Shown: positions 52,034 to 60,761 of the stretch, one piece after another
Position numbering within the stretch: the stretch's first letter is position 1
Layout of the letters: every line of letters begins with the position of its first letter
Source: Pseudarthrobacter sulfonivorans
Lineage (GTDB): Bacteria; Actinomycetota; Actinomycetes; Actinomycetales; Micrococcaceae
Length of the DNA stretch: 64,000 bases
Assembly: GCF_001484605.1 (NCBI RefSeq)
Contig: NZ_CP013747.1
Coordinates: forward strand, 2,790,001-2,854,000
Direction of reading: 5' to 3'
Notes under the pieces: model-generated
Database searches by the model: none
The model's input: the letters and a program-made list of their open reading frames with translations, nothing else
Told to the model about the DNA's origin: nothing
Made by a program: the position numbers and the translations under genes

Positions 52034-52686
52034 GACATGGTGGCAAACATCATGGCCATGACGGCGGCGCCGAGAGCTTCCAGCCCGTGTTCTGCACGGA
52101 CGGAAAGCCGCGAGGCCGCCGTGTCGCGGAGAGTGGTTTTCGTTACCCGGAAACGCACTAAAAGGAGAATGAAAACCACTGCCGCAGCTCCGAATAATAC
52201 TGTCAGCAGGATCGCGAGACCGGGTGAGTGGTCAAAGGTTGCTGCAGCCGTGCTTGGGGCTGCGGCTGCCATCGAGTGATGGGCGTTCGGCATTGACATT
52301 CCGCCTGCCGGAACGTGGCCGGTGGTGACCTGACCCATCATGGCAATCATGACCGCAGCGCCAGCCATGCTGAGGCTGTGGTACAGGCATTTTAGCCGCC
52401 CTTGGTTACCCGCGCAGAGTGTTTTGAATTCCGGCCGGGCGCCGGCCTGTATAACAAACCACAGCGCCGCACCGGTGAGGACTGCGGTCTGGGCCAGCGT
52501 CGTTGACGGCACGAGGTTCCATAACATGGCAGCCATGAGGACGTTCATGAGTGCATGGAGGCTTTTGTTGATCTGGTCCGTACGCTGGTGAGACTTTGTA
52601 GCCTGCAGGAAGTGGTAGCTCCCGCTAAGCAACAGAACGGCCGTGAGGGCCCAGGTAATGGCGGGGATATTGAACACGGGGATCAC
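52030..52686 (-). CDS. DUF5134 polytopic membrane protein
   Basis: A 218-residue membrane protein with about five helices (ITWALTAVLLLSGSYHFL, LNVLMAAMLWNLVP-like, LTGAALWFVIQAG, SMAGAAVMIAMMGQV, LAILLTVLFGAAAVVFILLLV). It carries His/Met-rich segments (MSMPNAHHSMAAAA) and a pattern seen in DUF5134 proteins, which are often encoded with copper genes such as YcnI. GTG 52686 is used; the frame opens 18 codons earlier but inside a stable hairpin. Probably helps copper uptake or delivery for the neighbouring amine oxidase. Confidence 0.75.
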   Translation of the reverse strand: MIPVFNIPAITWALTAVLLLSGSYHFLQATKSHQRTDQINKSLHALMNVLMAAMLWNLVPSTTLAQTAVLTGAALWFVIQAGARPEFKTLCAGNQGRLKCLYHSLSMAGAAVMIAMMGQVTTGHVPAGGMSMPNAHHSMAAAAPSTAAATFDHSPGLAILLTVLFGAAAVVFILLLVRFRVTKTTLRDTAASRLSVRAEHGLEALGAAVMAMMFATMS

Positions 52687-52719
52687 GCTCTCACTACTGG
52701 GTTTGGGTAGGTGCAGGAC

Positions 52720-52753
52720 GGTCCCCGATGCTGCTGCCACAGCACCGGGGACC
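52720..52753. terminator. Hairpin between amine oxidase and DUF5134 genes
   Basis: Arms GGTCCCCG / CGGGGACC with an inner TGCTG/CAGCA pairing. No T-run, so probably partial read-through. Confidence 0.65.
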
Positions 52754-52804
52754 GCCTGTTTAGGGTTGTTCCTTTTCCAGCTCTGATTCGTCAGCTTGGT
52801 CGGT

Positions 52805-54751
52805 TCACTTTTCCGTGGTGCAGCATGTTTCGGTGGTGGTTGTTTCGGTTCGGTTTTCGTTGCTGGGGAGGTTGAGGGTGGGGTTTTGGTCGAAGAAGCC
52901 GTGGGGTTCGAGCATGAAGCCGATGTTTTGGCGGGGCATGATGGGCCAGTCTTCGAGGCGGACGACGTGGTGCATGCCGAAGGTGTACCAGACTACGAGG
53001 TCTTGGTCGACGATGTTCCGGTCTTTTTGGGTCCAGATGTGCAGGCCGTCGTCGGCGCCGGTGGCTTGGTTGGGGAATTCGCCGGCGGCGAAGCGTTCGG
53101 TGCGGTCGTAGGCGGTGACCCAGAGGTTGTTGCGGGCGAATTGGGCTCGTTTGCTGACGTAGGATTCGTCGCCGGCGGCCAGTTGGATACCGTCGGTGGG
53201 GATGAGGCGGTAGGCGACGGGTTCGTCCACGATGTTCTTGCTGTCGCGGTTGGCGATTTTCCAGAAGCGGTGTTTGGAGGAGTCGGTTTTCCGGATGGCG
53301 GCTTGTTCGGTTTCGAGTAGCCGGTCCACTGCCATGAAGGCGGTGTGGGTGGGGTTGTCTTCGGGGATTTCCATGTCTACTTCGTAGACGGCGTTGTTCG
53401 GGCCGTCGATTTCGAAGTCCATGCGGACGTTGAACATGTGTTGGTGGATCGGGGCGTAGAGTCCGTCGTTGTTCAGGGTCTGGCCGTAGGGGCTTTTCTC
53501 GCCGGGTTTCTGGCCGGCGGTGGAGAGGATGCCGGTGGCTTTGACGAGGAATTCGATGCTGCCGTCGAGGAAGAGGTGCCAGTAGAAGGCGTATTCGTAG
53601 TTGGCGACGGTGGCGATGAAGGAGATGACGAGTTTGCGGCTGCGGCGGGTTTCGGTGGTGCCTTCGCGGAAGTCGAAGTGCTTCCAGAGGATGGAGTCGT
53701 CTTCCTCGTGCATGCAGATGGCGTTTTCGATGGTCAGCGGGTTGCCGTGGCTGTCGGCGGTGATGCCGTCGAAGTATTTGATTTCGCCGAGGCAGTCGCA
53801 GCCCAGGGTGAGGGAGTTGGCCATGTTGCCGATGTTGTATTCGCCGGAGTCGAAGGCGTTCTTTTTGGCCTGGACGGGGGCGGTGTCGCCGTAGGGGACG
53901 ACCATTTCGGAGAGTGAGGCGCGGTTGATGACGGGGCGTTCGGTGTCTTTGTTGCGGAACTTCAGCTGGTGGAGGACCAGGCCTTCGCGGGGGGTGAATC
54001 CGACGCGGAAGGACCAGTCGGCCCACTGGACGTGGTTTCCGGTGACGTTGAAGGAAGCGCCTTCGGGCTGGGTGATGGAGATGGGTTTGAGGTCGGTGCG
54101 GGCGGGGCCGACGTATTTGGGCAGGTAGTTGCCGCTGGCGCTGGGGACGGGGATGGCCTGGTCGTCTTCGACCTTGACGACCTCGCCGGAGTTGAGGTCA
54201 ACGATGACGATGAAGTTCTCGATCGGGTGCGCGTACGGGCTGTCGTCGGCCTCCTGACGGACGAAGACCAGGGCACGCATCAGGCGCCGGCCCTCGTTAT
54301 CCTCGCCGAAGTAGCCCACGGACCACGGTTCGAAGCAGACCAGGCCCATGTCGGTGATGCCGCGTTTGGCGAGGGCGGCCTGGACCTCGGGGTTCTTCCG
54401 GCAGCTCTCTTCACCCTCGGCGAACTCGTCGAGCATGAAGGGCGGGTGGATGTTGGCAGCCAGCTGCGTCCACTTCGAGACGATGCCCGCATCAAGGTCG
54501 ACAATCGCTTCGTAGGAACGCCCCTCGGCACGGTCCACGAGGACTGCATCTGCCTCGCGCACCGTCTTAGCGCCGCTGCGCAGCAGTTCCTTCTCAGGCT
54601 CGCGCAGCTCAATGCTGATGAAGCGGAACGACTCTGCCGCGGCCGGGCCGTCCTTCAGGATGGACGCCGCCCGGGAAATCTCATTCCGGGAAAGCGGATC
54701 CAGGGGGTGCGTTACCCCTACAACAGTTTCGGTTTCAATGTCGATAGACAT
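52805..54751 (-). CDS. Copper-containing primary amine oxidase (methylamine oxidase type)
   Basis: A 648-residue quinoprotein. The TPQ precursor is Tyr385 in N384-Y-E-Y387, copper ligands are H436, H438 (IHQHMF) and H594/H595 (GMHHVV), and the catalytic base is probably D301 (AFDSGEYNIG). Spacing matches Arthrobacter globiformis enzymes, and 648 residues is the length I recall for methylamine oxidases of Arthrobacter P1. It converts a primary amine, O2 and water to aldehyde, ammonia and H2O2. AAGGAG lies 6 nt before the ATG. Fourth catabolic gene after DmmA, reductase and DUF3445, so methylamine is the likely substrate. The C-terminus ends in a Thr-rich CC tail. Confidence 0.95.
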   Translation of the reverse strand: MSIDIETETVVGVTHPLDPLSRNEISRAASILKDGPAAAESFRFISIELREPEKELLRSGAKTVREADAVLVDRAEGRSYEAIVDLDAGIVSKWTQLAANIHPPFMLDEFAEGEESCRKNPEVQAALAKRGITDMGLVCFEPWSVGYFGEDNEGRRLMRALVFVRQEADDSPYAHPIENFIVIVDLNSGEVVKVEDDQAIPVPSASGNYLPKYVGPARTDLKPISITQPEGASFNVTGNHVQWADWSFRVGFTPREGLVLHQLKFRNKDTERPVINRASLSEMVVPYGDTAPVQAKKNAFDSGEYNIGNMANSLTLGCDCLGEIKYFDGITADSHGNPLTIENAICMHEEDDSILWKHFDFREGTTETRRSRKLVISFIATVANYEYAFYWHLFLDGSIEFLVKATGILSTAGQKPGEKSPYGQTLNNDGLYAPIHQHMFNVRMDFEIDGPNNAVYEVDMEIPEDNPTHTAFMAVDRLLETEQAAIRKTDSSKHRFWKIANRDSKNIVDEPVAYRLIPTDGIQLAAGDESYVSKRAQFARNNLWVTAYDRTERFAAGEFPNQATGADDGLHIWTQKDRNIVDQDLVVWYTFGMHHVVRLEDWPIMPRQNIGFMLEPHGFFDQNPTLNLPSNENRTETTTTETCCTTEK

Positions 54752-54854
54752 ACTTTTCTCCTTGGTTCTTTCTTCGCAATGAGGGTCAATAAAGGTCTGA
54801 CAGCCGGGGTGTTCTCCACCGATCGTTGGATGGGTAGAGGGCCCGGGCGGGTGA

Positions 54855-55853
54855 CTAGGTGGCCAGCAACCAGTCAGATGCCGCCTTGCGGTACCTGCTG
54901 ATGCCCTTGTACTCGGCCATGTCTTCCGGGAGCTCGGCCAACACGCGGCCCACGATCTCCCGCCAGACGGGGACCCGGGCAATGTCGGCGAGCGACAGAA
55001 GGTAGGTCCGGACCAAGAACAGGATCGCCCCGGAGTGGGGGAGGCGGATGAGGTGCTGGACCTCCACCCGCAGGTGGACTCTATCCGGGAGGGCGGGATC
55101 GTCGGCGATGGTGCCGCGCTCCGGTGCCCAGTTGGGATAGGTTTCGGTGGAGGTGTCCAGACGCCGGTCGATGGTTAAGGTCCAGTTGGTCCGCCGGTAC
55201 TGCTCGCCCGGCTGCAGCCTCAAGAGGAATTGCTCGGCCCGGCTGACGATCTTCTCCTCGAGTACCCGTGGGACGGGGCCGTGGATTTCGTGGAATTTCA
55301 TGCCGGTATCGAATCCGAGGGACCAGTCGGCGGCGAATGTGACGAGTCCGGCGTCGAGCCACAGCGCATCCTCGCGCTGGTCAAGAAAGACCATGTCGTC
55401 CTGGATCTGGCTGCCGAGGAACCGCAACGGGCCCCCCTGCAGGGAACTGTCGTCGCCGATGGTGAATTCCACCTCCAGGTCCTGCAGGCCGTTCCACCAG
55501 CGGCAATTATTTCCCTCCCGGTGGAAGGACATACTGTCCGGGTTTTCTTCCGCCATTGCGGGCAGCAGGGTAGCGATGGCGTCCCACACGGCTGGCCGCA
55601 TGTGCGGGAGGACCTGGATTCGTGAGGGATCCCGGTCCAGCACTTCGCCGCGTTCCTTGACGTCTGAAAGGTAGTGCTCGTCGATGTCCAGCAGCCGGCC
55701 GCCCCACTCGCCAGCTTCAGTCATCACTACTTTGCGGGACGGTTCGACGTTGGCGCTGTAGCGGTAACTTTCACTGGAATAGGGAAAGGGAAAGCGTTTG
55801 ATCCGTTCGGGGAGGGCCGCGGTGACCGCGTCTGTGTCGATGATGATGCTCAA
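54855..55853 (-). CDS. Haem-dependent oxidative N-demethylase-like subunit (DUF3445)
   Basis: A 332-residue protein of the DUF3445 family, haem-containing oxidative N-demethylases found in fungi and as a subunit of bacterial dimethylamine monooxygenase. Recognisable parts are RFPFPYSSESYRYSANVEPS at the N-terminus, SMSFHREGNNCRWWNG near 108-124, VTFAADWSLGFDTGMKFHEIHGPVP near 173-197 and WTLTIDRRLDT near 228. It overlaps the reductase gene by 4 nt. Expected reaction: dimethylamine + NAD(P)H + O2 to methylamine + formaldehyde. It should be the catalytic subunit with electrons from the flavin/2Fe-2S protein. Confidence 0.88.
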   Translation of the reverse strand: MSIIIDTDAVTAALPERIKRFPFPYSSESYRYSANVEPSRKVVMTEAGEWGGRLLDIDEHYLSDVKERGEVLDRDPSRIQVLPHMRPAVWDAIATLLPAMAEENPDSMSFHREGNNCRWWNGLQDLEVEFTIGDDSSLQGGPLRFLGSQIQDDMVFLDQREDALWLDAGLVTFAADWSLGFDTGMKFHEIHGPVPRVLEEKIVSRAEQFLLRLQPGEQYRRTNWTLTIDRRLDTSTETYPNWAPERGTIADDPALPDRVHLRVEVQHLIRLPHSGAILFLVRTYLLSLADIARVPVWREIVGRVLAELPEDMAEYKGISRYRKAASDWLLAT

Positions 55854-56827
55854 AGGTCCAACTCCAATTCTTCATCCAGGCTGCGTGAAACGCAGCACAT
55901 CATGGTGGTGTTCTCGGCTTTTTCCTGGTCACTCAAGTAGAGATCCCGGTGCTGGGGTGCCCCTCGAAGTACTGACAGGGAGCATTCGCCGCAGATGCCT
56001 TTGCGGCACATGTTCGGAATGCTTTTTCCTGCCTTTTCGAGTGTCTCCAGCAACGAAACGCCGGCCGGAACTTCCAATCTGATGCCGCTGCGGGCCAGGT
56101 TCACTGAGAACGGTTGGCCCTCATCCAGGTCGGCCGCGCCAAAGGCTTCTGAATGCAGAAGGCCCTTCGGCCAGCCAAGGTCGCGGGCCTGCTCGAGGAC
56201 TGAGTCCATGAAGGCAGCCGGGCCGCAGACATAAAGGTGAGTTCCGAGTTTCTGAGTAGTGAGCTTTTCCGTCAGAACTTCCTGGAAGCTGCCGCGATTA
56301 TGGCATTCCGTCAATCCCTGTCCCAGCAGTTCCCTCGCTTCCGCAACGTGGGCCCCTTCACCTGGCCGATAGCAGTAGATCAGGGATGCGGCCGCCCCCC
56401 ATTCGGCTGCGAACCGGGCGTGTGAAAGCACCGGCGTGATTCCGATTCCTGCGGCAATAAGCAAGTGATGTTTGGCATTTGCCGCAGGAGCGAAGGCACT
56501 GCGTGGACGCGAAACGTGGACGCGGTCACCCACGGCGAGCTCATGCATGGCCAGCGATCCCCCGGCACTGCCCTCAACACGCAGGACAGAGATGGTGTAC
56601 TCGAAGGGGGCGCTGCCTGATCCGGTGAGCGAATAGGCATTGGCGCCTGTCCCGTATTGGACCACGAGGTGGCTTCCCGGAACATAGGGAGGCAGAGGTT
56701 CCCCCGACGGATCACGAAACATGATGCTGGTAATCGATGGCGTCTGGATGCTGACGTTTGTCACCTCCAGCAACAGGCCTCCTGCCACCGCCGGGTGGAC
56801 AGTGGTCTCGAGAGTCGTCGCGGTCAT
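55850..56827 (-). CDS. PDR-type flavin/2Fe-2S reductase subunit of dimethylamine monooxygenase
   Basis: A 325-residue reductase: flavin domain (residues 20-105, with AYSLTGSGSAPFEYTISVL), nucleotide domain (LLIAAGIGITPVLSHARFAAEWG, LYVCGPAAFMDSVLEQA) and a C-terminal plant-type ferredoxin with CRKGICGECSLSV...C. It overlaps both neighbours by 4 nt (DmmA-like and DUF3445), so the three are made together. It passes electrons from NAD(P)H to the haem subunit. Similar in build to the Rieske reductase at 45590, but the gene context separates their roles. Confidence 0.93.
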   Translation of the reverse strand: MTATTLETTVHPAVAGGLLLEVTNVSIQTPSITSIMFRDPSGEPLPPYVPGSHLVVQYGTGANAYSLTGSGSAPFEYTISVLRVEGSAGGSLAMHELAVGDRVHVSRPRSAFAPAANAKHHLLIAAGIGITPVLSHARFAAEWGAAASLIYCYRPGEGAHVAEARELLGQGLTECHNRGSFQEVLTEKLTTQKLGTHLYVCGPAAFMDSVLEQARDLGWPKGLLHSEAFGAADLDEGQPFSVNLARSGIRLEVPAGVSLLETLEKAGKSIPNMCRKGICGECSLSVLRGAPQHRDLYLSDQEKAENTTMMCCVSRSLDEELELDL

Positions 56828-57312
56828 GCTGCTGCCTCCTCGGCATGGGCTGAGAATCCCAGGTAGCCTCCAATACGCCGGGAAAAGTGGCTACTAATTG
56901 CCAAGGTAGTAGTGCATCCCTGACAGTCCACCTCGGAGCCGCTGGGTTGATCGGTAATGGTGGCCGTGCGGCAGTGTCCGCAGAAAACGAGGCGCGGACC
57001 CCCTTCCTCACAGAGGAGGGTCATCTCCTCGTCCAGCAGTCCGCATTCCGCTGCTGCGGCTGCGGCTGCATGGACGTCGACTGCAGGGCCGGCCAGCACA
57101 AGACGGACCCCGATGCATGACCGGCCGAGCACAGACCTAAGGTTCGAGAGGGTTCCCTGGTCTGCAGATGAAAAACGGAGATCGTGCCGGGGCCGGCCAC
57201 CGTTGTTTTGATCCGCGGGAGCATCTGTTGAGCCGAATGAGGCACAGATGACCCCGCGGAAACCTGGTTCGCAGCCGGTGCCAGCTACCGGCCGCCTGGA
57301 TGCGGAACACAT
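56824..57312 (-). CDS. dmmA: Dimethylamine monooxygenase subunit DmmA-like
   Basis: A 162-residue protein. The C-terminal part has a four-Cys zinc-ribbon-like pair (C111-G-H-C114 and C130-Q-G-C133) followed by FSRRIGGYLGFSAHAEEAAA, the tail I associate with DmmA-family proteins. The N-terminus is unrecognised. The start at 57312 is supported because the same first codons survive in a truncated copy behind the second cupin gene (60324-60371). It precedes the reductase with a 4-nt overlap. Confidence 0.82.
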   Translation of the reverse strand: MCSASRRPVAGTGCEPGFRGVICASFGSTDAPADQNNGGRPRHDLRFSSADQGTLSNLRSVLGRSCIGVRLVLAGPAVDVHAAAAAAAECGLLDEEMTLLCEEGGPRLVFCGHCRTATITDQPSGSEVDCQGCTTTLAISSHFSRRIGGYLGFSAHAEEAAA

Positions 57313-57320
57313 GGTGGGTC

Positions 57321-57701
57321 CTACGGAGCGAAGGTGCGGTCGCCGGTGAAGAACCCCAGACCGTACTCAGGGGTTTCAAACTTGACGGTTGTGCCCTTGG
57401 GGAAGAACAGCACATCGCGTTCCTTCGCGTGCGTCACTTCGCCTGTCGTCTGGTCCGTGAGGATGAATTCACCCTTGATGACCACCTTCATTTCGTCGTA
57501 GGTGTACGTGTACACCAACGGCTCTGACGCCTTCAGTTCGAAGAATCCGGCGCACATGACCGATCCCTCGGGGTTGTGGAGGGAGTCGCCGATCGCAGCG
57601 ACCGTTCCAGGCTCGTTCATCGACGGCAGTCCGATGAAGCCGTTTTCGACTTTGTGGATGGAGCCGGCCTTGCTGAGTGTTCCTACGAGTGCGGTTTCCA
57701 T
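57321..57701 (-). CDS. EutQ-like cupin protein, copy 1
   Basis: A 126-residue single-domain cupin. LVYTYTYDEMKVVIKGEFILTDQTTGEV and ERDVLFFPKGTTVKFETPEYGLGFFTG are the two barrel motifs, resembling the cupin of EutQ/DUF861 proteins rather than the classic two-His type. It differs from copy 2 (60381-60761) at about 14 of 126 positions. AGGAG is 6 nt before ATG 57701. It ends 8 nt before dmmA. The role in amine use is unknown; metal or substrate binding is possible. Confidence 0.85.
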   Translation of the reverse strand: METALVGTLSKAGSIHKVENGFIGLPSMNEPGTVAAIGDSLHNPEGSVMCAGFFELKASEPLVYTYTYDEMKVVIKGEFILTDQTTGEVTHAKERDVLFFPKGTTVKFETPEYGLGFFTGDRTFAP

Positions 57702-58000
57702 GATTTCTCCTATGAATGGTGGTGTGAAAGATTTCTCAGTGCTGTTCATCGTTGTCAGAGCTGTTCGTCTTTGCTGCATGTGAGACTGCGCTGGAGATCT
57801 AGTTAGAACCCTGGATGGGCTCCGGGAGGATCCGTCTGCGATCCCGACATCCTCTGTTTCCAGAGGGCCAGCCGAGCTCTACTCGAGCCCTGCTGGGTGT
57901 GATGCCAGTCACGAACGTTTGTCCTGGTTGCAAAGCTACGCGACGTTATTCATCTAGTCCAGTCTTTTTTAGGATTATTAATTTGAGAGTTTCAAGTTAA
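57702..58000 (-). promoter_or_regulatory. Conserved leader of cupin copy 1 operon
   Basis: About 280 nt upstream of the cupin ATG closely resemble the leader of cupin copy 2. Shared blocks include AAAAAAGACTGGACTAGATGAA at the distal end (near 57950-57975), GTGAC-GGCATCACAC (near 57900), a GC-rich stem segment (57830-57880) and the last 80 nt. The frame just before the ATG is not kept open in copy 2, so it is untranslated. It may hold the promoter, operator and a structured RNA. Confidence 0.55.
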
Positions 58001-58042
58001 TTTTTCTCCCCGAGTATTGACATATCGGAACAATCAAGACAG

Positions 58043-58555
58043 GTGTGTGCGCGACCGCCAATCACGGGGCACGGGGAGGTCAGTGTTCGCGCTCGAATCC
58101 ATGACTTATGCCCACAAAATCCAATGCGAGCCTTGGTTCGTTGGAGAAAAAGGGGCCGGCCCCGGTGTCCGCCCGCAGCGATGGCATCATCGCGCCCCGA
58201 TCTCGGGTGGAGGACCCGCGACGCCGGAAACACGGTCGTGATCTCCGGCGGAAGTCTTGAACAGGGCTCGCGAAGCTCTTCGCGCTACGCCGAGGAATAC
58301 CTTTAGTACGATATTTTTGCCAGCGGCGCCGCGCCCTTCTTCCAGGAGATCACGAAATACATGGACCGAGCGATGCGGGCCATGGTGCAGGAGGCAGGCG
58401 GTGCCGTCATGGCTGCGGCGGGACATCGAGTCCGGCGGTTGGGAGGGGCCAAGGAAAAAATGCGTAGAGGGACGCAAGTACGCAGATTCCCGGACGCAGA
58501 AACAGGAAGGCAGACCGTTCTTGACCGGTCTGCCTTCCCGTCTTTGAGGCAGTGA
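58043..58555 (+). other. Possible decayed reading frame of unknown origin
   Basis: One plus frame stays open for 170 codons apart from a TAG at 58304. The part after it reads naturally (YDIFASGAAPFFQEITKYMDRAMRAMVQEAGG) but shows no recognisable family or ribosome site. It lies between two leftward transcription units and overlaps the permease terminator. Otherwise this 600-nt gap is empty. Confidence 0.2.
58505..58538. terminator. Terminator hairpin after the APC permease
   Basis: 13-bp arms GGAAGGCAGACCG / CGGTCTGCCTTCC with an 8-nt loop, 85 nt beyond the permease stop. Separates the cupin2-permease unit from the cupin1-dmm unit. Confidence 0.8.
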
Positions 58556-58622
58556 CTGGAACGGTGACCGGCAGTCAGCAGGGGGACTCCTTTGGATCTA
58601 GAAGCCATAGGTGCAGGTTCCG

Positions 58623-60107
58623 TCACCTGGCTACGGGAACCTCATCTTCCAAATCTGCGGCATCGTCATCTAAAGGGCGGGCAGTGGCTGCTTTTTTGGA
58701 GCGACTCGATTCGTGCTGGGAGTAGAACCAGATGGGTATGTAGAGCGCCAGTACGATGAAGCCGACCCAGGTCGGGGTCCAGCCGATCTCGAGGCTGTTG
58801 AGGTAGACCACACCGATTAGGCACAGGGGCAGGTTGAACAGGCCGAAGACGATGGCGACGTTTTTCCAGCCCTTGGGTGCCGTGAATGGCCTCTCCAGGG
58901 CAGCGAAGTCGGGGTGTTTTTTGGCTCTGACGTAGGCGAACAGGCTGATGCCGTTGGCGCAGGTGTAACCTATCGCCGATGCCGCGACAATCGCGGCGGG
59001 GTTTCCCATCGAGATCAGCAGCAGGTTGAAGGCTCCGATGACGAGCATGGCCACGAAGGGAGTGCCGTGGCGGTTCGTTTTGCCGAGAGACCTGGGGAGG
59101 TTGCCTTCCGTGGCCATGGAGTGCATGGCTCGGGACGAGCCCAGGTAAGCGGTTTGGATGATCAGTATCATGGCGGCGATCAGCATGATGATGGTGATCA
59201 TGGAGCCGGCTTGGCCAAAGACTGCCTGGGCGACCGGAATCAGGGGCGAGACAGGTTCGGCCAGTACGCCGTCGACACCCAGCACGCCGATCACTGCGGT
59301 TTGCACCAGCACATACGAGAAGAAGCAGATGATGCCGCAGGCAAGCAGGGCTTTGGGGACGTCTTTGGCTGGGTTTTTGTATTCGGGGCCGTAGATGGCT
59401 GCCGTTTCCCAGGCGCAGGCACTCCATTGTGCGATCGCAAAGATGCCAAAGAGAATCAGGATATGGTGCAGATCCCAGGCCCAGTCTGTCGGCACCCAGC
59501 TGCCGGTGATGTTGGTCAGCTGAACGTGTCCGGTAGCAAAAGGCGCCACCGTCAGGACGACCAGCGGTATCAGGGAAAAGGCAGCCAGGATGTACCCCAG
59601 TTTGGCGCCGTCCTTGAGGCCGAACCAGTTGACGGCGAACAATCCGCCGAAAATCACTACCCCGGATATCAACGAGAGCTGATACTCGGTAAACGTCTCG
59701 CCCAGCACCGGAAACAGCCCATGCAGGTAACCGCCGACCAGGATGGAAAAAATCGCCAGTACCGGGGTCCAGGCGAACCAGTAGCTCCAGGCACTGAAGC
59801 CGCCGATCAGCTTGCTCTTGTCGTACTTGCCCTGGTAGTTCTCGGTGCGAAAAATATGCTGCGCGAAACCCGGCAGGCCGGAGGCCTTGGGAAAGGTCGT
59901 AGCCATCTCGGCATAGGCGGCGTTCTGAAAGAATCCCTGAACGACCGACAATCCCCAGATAAGAATGGCTGCAGCCGATAAATACATTGGAAGATAGCCC
60001 AAGGAGGGCAGTATCAGCAGGGGCACACCCAGCGCAATGGCCAGACCCTGTTTCCAGTCGATCGACCTTTCCAGGTCATCGACTCCGTCCGAACGATTTT
60101 TACTCAT
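58623..60107 (-). CDS. APC-superfamily amino acid/amine permease
   Basis: A 494-residue 12-14-helix transporter. The first helix region GLAIALGVPLLILPSLGYLPMYLSAAAILIWGLSVVQGF, helix 6 ILILFGIFAIAQWSACAWETAAIYGPEYKNPAKDVPKAL (the conserved APC stretch with the E-x-K-N-P motif) and helix 8 TAYLGSSRAMHSMATEGNLPRSLGKTNRHGTPFVAM identify the family. It lies 273 nt behind cupin copy 2, with the remnant of a dmmA-like start between. In this context it likely imports dimethylamine, methylamine or a quaternary amine precursor; methylammonium uptake by APC members is plausible but unproven here. Confidence 0.9.
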   Translation of the reverse strand: MSKNRSDGVDDLERSIDWKQGLAIALGVPLLILPSLGYLPMYLSAAAILIWGLSVVQGFFQNAAYAEMATTFPKASGLPGFAQHIFRTENYQGKYDKSKLIGGFSAWSYWFAWTPVLAIFSILVGGYLHGLFPVLGETFTEYQLSLISGVVIFGGLFAVNWFGLKDGAKLGYILAAFSLIPLVVLTVAPFATGHVQLTNITGSWVPTDWAWDLHHILILFGIFAIAQWSACAWETAAIYGPEYKNPAKDVPKALLACGIICFFSYVLVQTAVIGVLGVDGVLAEPVSPLIPVAQAVFGQAGSMITIIMLIAAMILIIQTAYLGSSRAMHSMATEGNLPRSLGKTNRHGTPFVAMLVIGAFNLLLISMGNPAAIVAASAIGYTCANGISLFAYVRAKKHPDFAALERPFTAPKGWKNVAIVFGLFNLPLCLIGVVYLNSLEIGWTPTWVGFIVLALYIPIWFYSQHESSRSKKAATARPLDDDAADLEDEVPVAR

Positions 60108-60323
60108 AAGAATCTCCTTTAGACGAACTTAGATTCGTCTGATTTTTTAGACATGTGAGTTGCTTCTTGAATCGTTTAAAGAGGCGGCGTGGCAAACCAC
60201 AACACTCTTGCCGACAGCTGGTAATCGTGTGGTTTGCCATTGCTCGGCGGGATCAATCGTGCTGATTGATTCAACAGGCAGCGCATGATGCGGCGTACAC
60301 TACGGCGATTTGAAGGTACATGG

Positions 60324-60371
60324 ATGTTCGCTGCCGGTGCCTGAAGCGGGTGGCCTGGACCCAGAACGCAT
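60324..60371 (-). pseudogene. 5' remnant of a second dmmA copy
   Basis: Directly behind cupin copy 2, ATG 60371 begins MRSGSRPPASGTGSEH, matching MCSASRRPVAGTGCEP of the intact gene; the homology stops after about 16 codons and the frame soon ends. Shows that the duplicated segment reached into dmmA and was then cut. The rest of the gap 60108-60323 is empty. Confidence 0.7.
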
Positions 60372-60380
60372 GGTGGGGTC

Positions 60381-60761
60381 TTAGGGTGCGAAGGAACGGT
60401 GGCCGGTGAAGAACCCCAGACCATAGTCAGGCGTCTCGAATTTGACGGTTGTGCCCTTTGGGAAGAACAGCACGTCGCGTTCCCTGGCGTGCGTTACTTC
60501 CCCTGTGGCCTGGTCGGTGAGGATGAATTCACCCTGGATGACGACCTTCGTTTCGTCGTAGGTGTACGTGTACACCAGCGGTTCTGACTCCTTCAGTTCG
60601 AAGAATCCGGCGCACATGACCGACCCGGCAGGGTTGGAGAGGCAGTCGCCGATGGCGGCATCACACCCGGGTTCGTTCATCTCAGGCAGTCCGATGAAGC
60701 CGTTTTCAACTTTGTGGATGGAGCCGGCCTTGCTGAGTGTTCCTACGAGTGCGGTTTCCAT
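60381..60761 (-). CDS. EutQ-like cupin protein, copy 2
   Basis: A 126-residue paralogue of the protein at 57321, identical for the first 26 residues and about 89 percent overall. Two extra Cys (GCDAAIGDC) are present near residue 33-40. Same AGGAG ribosome site and the same conserved leader. It now heads the APC permease unit, whereas copy 1 heads the monooxygenase unit. Duplicate preservation suggests dosage or differential function; recent copying is equally possible. Confidence 0.85.
   Translation of the reverse strand: METALVGTLSKAGSIHKVENGFIGLPEMNEPGCDAAIGDCLSNPAGSVMCAGFFELKESEPLVYTYTYDETKVVIQGEFILTDQATGEVTHARERDVLFFPKGTTVKFETPDYGLGFFTGHRSFAP

Noticed and set aside
52791..54026. 411-codon open frame on the same strand as the amine oxidase in another phase
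   Set aside because: It is an Arg/Pro/His-rich frame caused by high-GC codon bias inside a well-supported copper amine oxidase gene.
53969..54901. 310-codon plus-strand frame opposite the amine oxidase N-terminus
   Set aside because: Antisense to conserved enzyme sequence and without recognisable domain or ribosome site.
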